A DNA stretch of 64,000 bases from Cutaneotrichosporon cavernicola. Its lineage: Eukaryota; Basidiomycota; Tremellomycetes; Trichosporonales; Trichosporonaceae. The stretch lies in NCBI RefSeq assembly GCF_030864355.1, contig NC_083397.1, positions 2,294,001-2,358,000 on the forward strand. The letters run 5' to 3'. Below are positions 52,293 through 61,874 of this stretch, piece by piece; positions within the stretch are counted from its first letter, which is position 1; every line of letters starts with the position of its first letter. The position numbers and the translations under genes were made by a program. The notes below the pieces were generated by a model, which was not told the origin of the DNA, did not search any database, and worked only from the letters and a program-made list of their open reading frames with translations.

Positions 52293-55280
52293 GTTGGATG
52301 GCTTGCAGCGCTGTCACAGATCCTGTGGCGTTTTGTGTACAGAATGCGGGGTCATGTACCGGTAGTACGAGACAAGCTTGAGATGCAGCAGAGGCGGATC
52401 GGTGATGTTGAGTTGAGACAGAGACGCCACAGTGATGGGCAATCGAGGTGAATCAACGACGGACGCTGATAAGGATCGCCGTAGCTTGCAGATATGTGGG
52501 TATACGCAGTGGCTCGGTCGTGTGCGACCACGAAAAGGCGCAGAGACCGGTGGTGAGGATAGGCGTGGTAATGAGCGATGGTGAGGATGTGACAATGGAC
52601 CAAGTTGCCACGATGATTGTGTGCCGAGAGGTGTGCAGGTAGGTCCCCAACGCTGTTGCACTTTCAACCGGCTACAGCCTTAATCAAGCCACCTGTTGCC
52701 ACAGGCCAAGTGGTTGATGTTGGTGCTGGCTGGCGCGACACGGCAAGTTTAGAAGGAGCGGATTCAGCGCGGATGGGAGAAATGAGTGTTGACGACCAAG
52801 GCATAGGGAGGACACGAGTGGAATCGAACTGCGGGGGAGTGGGAGTCGGAGTGGGAGTGAGAGTGTGAGTGTAGCAGCAAAGGTATGGGAAACAGGGGGG
52901 GCTATGGTCTGTGCCCCTGGGTTCGGAAACGCAACGGTGACTTTGTCTCTAGCCCTTGTGGCCCTCTGTAGCATTCGCTAACCCTGATCCTGTTTGGCCG
53001 ATCTGGCAGTTGCCGCCATCTGCTGCAACTCTAGTAGCCTGAAATGGCCTGAAATGGCCTGACTCCACACAAGTTGAGGCCGCGGCATGCGCATGCGTGC
53101 GTGGGTGGGTGGGACCAGGGCAACCAAGGACAACAAGGACAGCAAGGACCTGAACAATATTGAGGGAATATTGAGGGCAAGGTAAATGATCCAAGGGGGG
53201 AGCAAGGTCCACTCTGGGTCAAACCCATTCCTTGATCCTCGATCCTTGATCCTAGCAAAGTGTCCTCAGGTTCATACCGGGCTTCGCCGGGTGGGCACAT
53301 GCACATGGCACGTATGACACATGGCTAGATTGCTTCCTTCGCCATCGGTCCGCTCGTTTCCAAGTTTACGACACCTGCTGGCTAGCTGGCTCAGAGCTCT
53401 ATGTCATCTGCTGCAGCCCTTTAGCCTGGCTACAACTCTAAACAGTCCAGACCAGCGGATTTAACTGGCTCCCTTTCATCCTAGACGCCCTGGATCATAA
53501 GGGTGACTCAACAGCCAACAGGCCAGCTGTCCCAAACAAGTCTGGACCGAACAATAATAATGGTGCCTAGCCACAATTCTAGACGGTGGGGCCGGGATTC
53601 AAGTAGCCGTGTGGGGCACCAGGGCAAAAGGGCACAAGGGCACAAGGCTGGTGGGGGGGGAGGGACAGGTATAACAGGTGGGGTGGCACGTGGCACCAAC
53701 CCATAATATTAGGGTATACGGTATTACTGTATTGTACTGAATTGTACCACACTACAATGCCTCGTTTCAGGTTCCTCAGTCGATCGGTCTCGACTAGGTT
53801 AACTTGATGTCACAGGCACACCAATACCCTGTACATATCATACATGCCATACATGCCGTTCCCCAACACCACATGGTTTCCCATCAATCTCATAATAATA
53901 ATCCCGCAGTCCCACGATTCGAGCATGTTCGAACCATTACGCAACTTGGGCCCCCTGCTCTTGCTCCAGAACTCGGAATAACCCCTTGGCAACTTTGGCT
54001 GGTAATGACGCAGAATTGACGAGCATTTTCTAAACGTCATACTGACACCACTCGAGTCACCAACACCCTCAAACTGTGTTCCATACCACTCAATGACAGC
54101 ATCCACCACTGCCCGAGGACTAGTTAATTGGCAAGCAGGAACTTTTGGTCGTTCAGAGCATTCTCTAAGCCGATCTGTGGGTGTTGAGCAGGTTTGCCGG
54201 TTGTGTGTATGGGTTCACGTTACGGGCCAGACCATCTTGGCATCAGCCCTGTGACTCGCCACCCGTCCACAAACAAGTCTCAGTCACCAGTGCATTGCTT
54301 TCCCCCCTTTGGGCCCTTTGATCGCCTGGTCTCCTAGCTCCCACAAGATGCTATTCTACTGTAGAGGGTCGAAACTTTATCCTCCGCGGCGTACCTCCGC
54401 AGCGCCGACGAACATGTGATCTCGGGACATCCATGGAACACTACGGAATGTGTTCTGCCTCTATGCATTTGAGCAGAACTGATTTGTGCAGGTCAGCCAC
54501 GAGCAAGTTCCACATACCATCCCCTTACCTTGTCAACTCATGCCCAGTGTGGTGGGAATTGTGGGGCAAAGGGCGGCATGATTCAACTTTAGACCATTGT
54601 GATGAGGCAATATGCGTATAAGTAGATTCAGACGCAAGCTTGACTTTGAATGACGTCGAGGAATGCGATTACAGCGTCTTACCCCTCCCTAGGACGTGCG
54701 CAATCGGCGTCCGTTCGTTGTCCGTGGGGTGAGTGGCGGTGGCGACCAGCCTGTAGGCCACCCTTTTCCCCGCATCCCTGTACGCCGGGCGTCGCACAGA
54801 CCAACGTGCACCCATGCACCAAAAAGCGCGACGGACACGCAACGACCTTGTCCTTCGCTTCCACTCCCAAACTGCCAACCTCAGAGCGCCTAATGGTAAA
54901 TAGTTGTAATCTTATTATTGTTTTCAATTATGATCTGTTATCTATTCATACGCGTTATCAGCCAATACGCTCATCCATCTTTCCTCCATCCTTACCTCTG
55001 CTTCTTTGTCTCCTCTGACTCTTCACCCAACCCGTTTTAAACGTTCCCTCCTGACTCATCTTCTAATCGTCGCTCAATCGCGGCGTCCTTTATCTTACCT
55101 TGACTTACCCTTACCCTTCACTCATTCCTTCTCGCCAGTAGGCCAGCCAAGCTCTTCTCCCTTCCTCATAGCGAGCAGCATCCCCAGCTTCTGGCGGGTT
55201 AGTCTGATCACCCATTAACGCACACTCCTCACTTTCCCTCTGAGTCAACGTCATCGGACCCACCTTCCTCGCCACGCAAT
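52293..55280. other. 3.0-kb gap between divergent genes with local small duplications
   Basis: No coding exon, tRNA or transposon signature is recognised. Several short imperfect direct repeats occur: gaaatggcct copies at 53040-53062, caaggac copies at 53123-53150, and gatccttgatcctcgatcc at 53230-53255. The last 270 bp (about 54985-55255) are pyrimidine-rich, consistent with the leader of MSH4. Confidence 0.4.
53038..53260 (+). repeat. Cluster of short imperfect tandem duplications
   Basis: Within about 220 bp there are three different tiny tandem duplications: about 10 bp (gaaatggcct), about 9 bp (acaaggac) and about 12 bp (gatccttgatcc). They are separated by ordinary sequence. This looks like replication-slippage debris rather than a defined element. 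Confidence 0.5.
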
Positions 55281-58200
55281 ATGGCCTCTTCTCGGACTTC
55301 GGCCCCGCCCACGTTGTATCCGTCCCGCGCGGCCTCCACCCGCGTCGGGACTGCTACCACGATTGCTGGGGACGGCGGAAAACATGCTGTGACGATTATC
55401 CAAAGCAAAGGTGGGGTGCGTCATGGGCCCTGACGCTCACCTTCCAGCTGCAGGTATCGAACTGGGGATCGCGACATTCAGCTGGGACACGGGACGGGTT
55501 CGTCACCTCATGCTTGTCGAAACTAACCTGGCCCAGATTACACTCACTCAGGTAGGAAACAGGAGAGACGATAACTGACTACTTACTTACAGCTGGCGGA
55601 CTCCTCAAGTGAGTTCCATTGTCGCAGTCACTGACGCGTACCCAGTCTACGCGCGCACAATACAGCATCTCCACCTTCATTTCCCGAGCGATGTCCTCAT
55701 TGCCGACAGCTCTCCTGGTGGCGGCTTTCACACTCCCTACATCAAGACCGAACCGTCAAACAAACTTGCGAACGCGGTTCAGAAGGAGATGGGCATCAAG
55801 AGCAGCTATCTCCCCCGCAGCGTCTGGAATGCCGAGATGGGTAAGCGCAGTGGAATACGAGGTTGACCAAAGGCCATGAGTTGGTCAAACGCTACTGTGT
55901 GGAGGACCCGTACAAGACACCGTTCATCATGGTCCTCTCCGACCGATACTACGCGCAGTGCGCGGTAGCTGCCCTGTTCCATTGGTTGCATGTCAACAAT
56001 GGTATGGCGTTCAACAATGCGTCTCTCAAGATCGAATACGAGACTGTGAGGGGTCCGTATCGATGTCGTTGCGCTCTGACTTCAGGTCAAATGTTCATCG
56101 ACACGGAGAGCGCCCGCATCCTCGAGATTGTTCAGAACAACCTCAGCATGAAAACTTCTAACACCCTGCTCTGTGAGCTCGCTTCAATTTCGGGCTCATC
56201 CTCAGCTGTTCTCAACTCCTGCTTCACCCCGATGGGATTGCGGACTCTGCGTACATCCCTTCTGCAACCGTGCAACGGTGAGTTTGCCGCGAGAGCAGCT
56301 GCTGACATGGCCAGACGAGAGGTTGATCAACAACCGTCTCGATGCAGTTGAAGGTAGCCACGCTCCTACTTGCGCGGTCCCGTTTTCTAACGTTTCCCAG
56401 AGCTCATCAACACCCCTGGGAAGCTGCGCCTGATCCGCAAGTCACTTAATGCCATTGGGAAGGTGGGTTCACCCATGTTGCCATGGCTAACTTCAAGATT
56501 GATGTTGATAAACTCATCGCGGCCGTAAGCCTGCGCTCACCGCATACAATTGACGGAAGCTCTCGCAGGACGTGGGGGGCTGCGTCGACCCTTACCAGAC
56601 AGAGGCCCGTCTGGGGAACCTCCTCAGCCTGCGCACCGTTGTTCATGAAATGGCTGAACTCGCAACCGTGCTTCAGGGCTCCTCTGCCGATCTCCTCGAA
56701 ATCGCCTCCAAGGTAAATACAGTCGTTGGGCTTGAGCTAACACTGCAGGTTCTTTCAGATACGGTCCTCGTCGTGATCGCCAATATCCTGGATGGTGGGT
56801 GGTTCGGGCATTTGTGGCCTAACCACAGAACGTCTGAGTAATGACGTGACTAACAATACTAAGGGCTCAAAGCGACAACTGCTAAAGCACGCGCGGCTCC
56901 ACGCCGTCAAGGACGGTTTTGATTCACTTCTGGATCTGGCGCGCTCAACACTGGCCGATAACGAGGCTGACATTCATGAATGCACGTGCGCTCCTGCTCA
57001 CTGCTAACGCTTCAGTGAGGGACATGGTGGAGGACGAGTACGGTTTCGCGCCCATGCTGGAGTGGGGCGAGTCTGGCTACCGGTTCTGCGTGTTTACGGT
57101 CTTGGTCGACAGACATAATCTTCCGCGCGGCATGCTCAATATCCAACGCAGCAAGAAGTATTTCAAGTTTACGACTCATGAGCTGGTAGGTACGGTCTTT
57201 GAACAACAACTAACACCGTAGCTCAAGCGCAATGCCCGCATGCAGCAGTCGCAGGAGGAAGTCTTCAACATGAGCGACAAGTTTGTCTCCGCTCTGTGCC
57301 AGGAGCTGGTGAGCCACATTCGTGAGTAGAGAGCTCGGAACGTCGACTTACCACCAGCAACCCTCTTTGCTGGCTCCGAAGCCGTGAGTCGTACCGGCGG
57401 GCTGATTGAGTTCTCCTGATGCCAGATCGCACTCGTGGATGTGATCACGAGTTTCGCAGGTATCTCTTCCAGTGCGTCAGAGATGACTCGCGATTCTGAC
57501 ACCAGGCCAATCGTACTGTGAGTAGAGTGACGGGGTTACTGTACCTGACGACAAGGTCGCCCGAAGTTTGGTAACTCGATCGAAGTAGGTCGCGGCGCTG
57601 CGTCGGACACTCAGACAGATAAAAAACGGCCGCCACCCAATCCTTGAGGGCACACTGACGTCTGGCGATATCGTTCCGAACGATGTGTTCGCGACTCACG
57701 GCCGCAGCCATTTCCAGATCATCCGGGGTCCCAAGTTGGTGCACGCTAGACCATACTCACCCACAGCATGTCGGGCAAAAGCACTTACCTTCGCCAGATC
57801 GCTTTACTGACTATCATGGCGATGGTTGGGTGTTTGTGAGCTGTGTCTTTGCCTTGTGCTGACTTTCAGTCTGCCTGCCGAGATGGCTACCGTTTGGCTA
57901 CCCGACTGCCTGCTGACTCGGCTCTCAAACGACGGTGCGCAGAGAGATGCTCATCACTGCTTGCTTACTTCTAGACAACATGCAGAAGTCGCTCTCGACC
58001 TTTGCAGCTGAAATGGCCACCACGGCCATGATTCTTCGTGGGTGATACCCCCTCCCATGCTTACCCTCAGGTATGGCGACCCGCTGCTCTCTCGTCCTGG
58101 TGGACGAGGTGGGTATTCCCAGTGGGTGGCAGTATGTTAACTTCAGCTGGGCCGTGGCACGTCGCCTATTGAAGGCGTCGGACTCTCGCAAGCGATCGCA

Positions 58201-58911
58201 GAGGAGCTGATCAAGACTCAGGTGTGCCTGCTGCCAGCTGCGCTCACCTAAGTGCTTCACGTTCTTCACGACGCACTTCCGTGAGCTCTCTCTGACGCTG
58301 TGCACGACCCCCGGCGTACAAAAGTACGTGTCAACCGTGCAGGCTGACCCAGCCTACATCTGCAAGTGCAGAGCAACAGCCACATGGCCGAGACGGACGA
58401 GTTCGCCACGACGTTCCACTACAAGGTCCAGAACGGCAAGTGCCGCGACGAACATTACGGTGAGACGATGCACTTTAAAGCTGACAGCAGGGCTGGAGCT
58501 AGCCAAACTCGCGGCTCTGCCGGCCGACGTGCTCGAGACGGCGTGGGACGTGTCAGCCAAGCTCACGGACATGGACGACATGAGTGCATACCCTGGAGGA
58601 CGGCATTGACGCAGACCGCAACGAGACGCTCGCCAGCGCGTTAGCTAACCGCCGCAAGGCGATCTTCGAGGTACGTCCAGGTTGATTTGTGCTAACCCTA
58701 GCTCCGACCCGAGCTTGTCAATGTTCTGGAGACGGCGCGCGGTGACGACCCCAGCACCATCGAGTACCTTCGCAAGAAGCAGAAGTCACTCCTAAAGATC
58801 CTCCAGAACGCACTCCGTATCGAGCAGGAAACGAGTTCCAACGACAGCGACGGAGGGACGCTCACCGCCGGCGGCGACAATTCGGGTCGAGTGTATACAT
58901 TAGTGGAGTGA
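55281..58911 (+). CDS. MSH4: Meiotic MutS homologue MSH4, split into 30 exons
   Basis: Exons: 55281-55410, 55454-55551, 55593-55608, 55646-55840, 55873-56052, 56086-56172, 56206-56277, 56315-56353, 56401-56462, 56498-56524, 56569-56712, 56749-56794, 56829-56985, 57020-57185, 57222-57321, 57358-57383, 57426-57459, 57506-57517, 57556-57584, 57619-57734, 57767-57835, 57870-57934, 57975-58037, 58071-58108, 58147-58221, 58253-58323, 58353-58459, 58491-58583, 58615-58670 and 58702-58911, giving 860 residues. All 29 introns are 29-47 nt. Diagnostic parts are CFTPMGLRTLRTSLLQP, IKNGRHPI, Walker A GPNMSGKSTYLRQ (about 577), PAEMA, Walker B LVLVDELGRGTSP (about 654) and TTHFREL; there is no N-terminal mismatch-recognition domain, as in MSH4/5. 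Msh4-Msh5 stabilises crossover intermediates in meiosis. Junctions at 56052, 56985 and 58583 are the least certain. Confidence 0.9.
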
Positions 58912-59105
58912 ACGAGTAGCAAAGTGGAACTGGGAGAGCATAACCATACAATGCTGTCGAATAGCAGATCCGGTGAGAGCACACGAGAGATATGTACAGT
59001 GAGTTGCAGAATACAAGGTGCAAGAATTAGTCGTCATCTAGTCGCATCCCAATGAGTGATCTACATGCGTGTCGGTGCTGCTGCTCTCTTCTCTCCTTCC
59101 GTCAC

Positions 59106-60112
59106 TTAGTCCATGCGCGAGCGGAGTGTCCGCGTAACCACCTTGTCCTTGGTGCTGCCTGTCAGGTTTTTCTCGCTTCTCTAGCTTACATAACATGAAC
59201 AATAGCGCCCCAACCGCTGAGGGCGTCACGGTCGACGGCATTGAGCAGCGTTTGGGAGATGGTCTCGAACAGGTCCTCGGGTTCGAGGTCGGGCTCCCAC
59301 AGTCCCTCGGCCGTACCGTACAGCTTATCGGTCGCTGTTCCGGCCACCGCGAAGTCCTTGGGCGTGGTGATGCACCCGATGCTGAGGTCAGCTCTGGCGC
59401 TCTTCCTCTCTCAGATCTCCATGCTCCCGATTCCCTCTCTCTCCTCCTCCACATCTCCCTTGCTCCACTCTCCAACAACTCACGTGTCCATGGTCGAGAT
59501 GAAGGGCTTGGGGTTGGGGTTAGACGCCGTGGCCTGGGGGATTCCAGCAACAACAGGCTCGATAAAGTAAGGCCCAAAGCGCTTCTCGTACAGCGTGCTG
59601 CTAACGAGGTGGGTGAACGTCTCCGGGGTGATCTCACGCTCTTCCTTCATGCGGTACATGTTGACGCGGAAGCGGAGCTGCTCCTTGCTAGAGGTTAGCG
59701 CAGTTGGTTGGGAGGAGGTGGGAGGGGGGAGAAGGAAGGGGGAATGTAGGGAGAGGACGAAGGGGACGCGGCGGGCTGGACTCCAGCACAAGACGACGCC
59801 GTACGCGCAAGAAGGAATGTGAAGCACGTCACAAGTGGAAAGATCAAACGCACAGAGTGTATACGTCCGTCGCGAGACCTGGCAACCCGTAGTAGAGAGT
59901 GTCGTTGACAGGGAAGACCTTCTCAAAGTTCATGGCGACACCAGTAGCCTGCGCACCGAGACGGAGGTCACACGCGATCGCGACACAGTCCTTGCCGAGC
60001 ATCGCAACGACTGAGCCGCCATTGTACTCCATAATCGACTGGGTGTGAGCGACGTGAGGATGCAGAGATGAGAACGAGCTGCGCAAGTGTAGAACAGCTC
60101 GATACTCACCAT
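59106..60112 (-). CDS. PUP3: Proteasome subunit beta type-3
   Basis: Five exons on the minus strand: 60112-60110, 60038-59854, 59687-59484, 59381-59190 and 59154-59106, giving 210 residues. Introns are 71, 166, 102 and 35 nt. The first exon consists of the start codon alone: ATG|GTGAGT, joined to TCG ATT ATG GAG, giving MSIMEYNGG, which matches the family start. Other signatures are [32 protein letters not shown] and [10 protein letters not shown]. Beta-3 is a non-catalytic 20S core subunit. If exon 1 were skipped, the downstream ATG at 60032 would still give a near-complete protein lacking three residues. The gene is divergent from the RAD51C-like gene with 288 bp between starts. Confidence 0.93.
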
Positions 60113-60400
60113 GGCGGCGGGATAAGTTGAGGAAGAGACTAGCGAAGAGGAAAGGGTTGCTCGCTATCTAGCGAGCTGTTGGAATCGACGGGTCGAGGAG
60201 AATGCAGGAATAAGACTGGTAGTCGCGGTTGTTGTCTCGCAGGTCGAGGACATGACCGCATCATCGTCGACGCCAGACGCGCGGCCTCAGACTGTAGGTG
60301 ACGCCACGTGGGATTGATTCCGCATGCGGAGAGTACGCGCCTGTTGTTGTTGCGTTGCCTCCACCTTCCTCGTCCACATCCACCGATCTCACCTCATCTC

Positions 60401-61843
60401 ATGAGCGCGCCAACATCCCATCTATCCCTTCCGTGAGCTCATCTGCTCCGCACGTAAACTAACACCAGGCACTTCCTCAAACTTGCTCTCGCCGAGAACG
60501 GGTACCACACCGTAACGGACCTCGAGGGCTCCAGCCCGGCGGACTTGGCTGCTGGTTAGCTCGACTCTCATTGATGCTGAGCTGACGCCAGAACTAGGCA
60601 TTGGACTTGTGCAGGCCCAGGATGTACTCAGGCAAGCTGCTTCTTTAGCTGGTAAGCTCGCATCTGTTTGCACGAGCTCACACCAGCCGGGCCGTCACGG
60701 CCCTCCTCTCGGCCCTCCTCCCCTACCCGGCCCCAAACAGCCGCCGACCTCCTCCACGCTGGCCCTGGCCCGCGCCTCTCAACCCTCTCCGGTGCACTCG
60801 ACGGCCTCCTAGCCCATTACTCACCCCTCCATCTCGAGCCTCACCCGCATAACCTGAAAGGTAAGGAGCGCGCACTAGTAGGCGCAGTCGTACCGGGGAT
60901 GGTGCTCGAGATCTCGGGTCCGCCGGGGTCGGGGAAGAGCGTAGTGGCACTGAGTATGGCTCTAAGTGGGGCAGTTGAGGGCACTGCCGCCCTCGTTATC
61001 GGTAAGCTCACCCAGCATCAATTCCGCTTAGGCAGACACGGAGGGCGCGATGACGGCACAGCGTATCGAAGCGGCCGCAAGAGCCTTCCTCGATTCCCTC
61101 CCTGAACCTGGAAGTACAGTCGAGGAGATACTAGGGCGCATACATGTCATGCGCGTTGCGACGCAGGTGCAAATGGTCGCTGTGCTGCACACCCTTGACG
61201 GCTGGCTCGAGAGTCATCCTGCCGTACGTCAGCTACACAACGCTTACAGTCAGACTGATGGCAGGTCAAGCTCCTTGTCATCGACACACTGAGCTACCAC
61301 TTCAGGCAACCGAGTCTGGAACTGTCTGTCCGCAAGCGGATCATGGAACTGTGAGCCCACGCCCGTTCCTCTAGCTGACGACAGGATCAAGCTGAGTGTC
61401 GGCAAGGCCGCGACGGTGCGGGGATGTGCGGTAAGCTGGCATAGTCTTTACTGCAGCTGATGACAGGTGATTGCGACGTGCCAGATGGCGACCAAGTTGC
61501 TCACCGCTGAGAACAAGCGGGCAACTTTTGAGACGGGCGAGCGCGCCGTGCTCATGCCCTCGCTTGGTGTGTGACTCCTTTTGACTGCCTGCTGATAACA
61601 GGCGATGCGTGGACAACAGAGCGGACAGTGCGCGTGGCACTGTTTCGCGGACGCGCTGGCGACGACCTACGATACGCGCACGCTTCGACGACTTCTACCC
61701 CGGGGAGCAGCCACAGAAGCGATCCACCATGGGCGTCGTTCGACATCGACGTGAGTTTGTTATTGCAGTCGCGAGGCTAACAGGCGCAGACGTCCGGGCT
61801 ACCTTGCGACATGCCGCCTGCGCCCACCGACGACGACGTCTGA
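60401..61843 (+). CDS. RecA/RAD51-family paralogue, RAD51C-like
   Basis: Ten exons: 60401-60432, 60469-60554, 60592-60651, 60687-61001, 61036-61223, 61265-61350, 61385-61430, 61467-61566, 61602-61750 and 61784-61843, giving 373 residues. Introns are 36, 37, 35, 34, 41, 34, 36, 35 and 33 nt. An N-terminal helix-hairpin-helix-like segment (TVTDLEGSSPADLAAELGIG) precedes the ATPase core: GPPGSGKS at about 139-146, VIDTEGAMTAQRI, Walker B LLVIDTLSYHFRQ near 229, and a later VIATCQMATK. This order fits RAD51C/Rad57-type recombination mediators. The stop lies 31 bp from the stop of the convergent flippase gene. The exact paralogue class is not certain. Confidence 0.78.
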
Positions 61844-61874
61844 GGTAACTGTGATGCATAGACACTACACTCTA

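Noticed and set aside
52793..52870. Possible tRNA T-arm-like sequence (TCGAACT).
   Set aside because: No matching T stem, acceptor stem or anticodon arm can be folded around it.
58561..58615. Apparent frameshift near the end of MSH4, where the frame after ...DMDDM runs into a stop.
   Set aside because: A 31-nt intron at 58584-58614 (GTGCAT...ATTGACGCAG) restores the frame and joins to NRNETLASALANRRKA, so no frameshift is needed.
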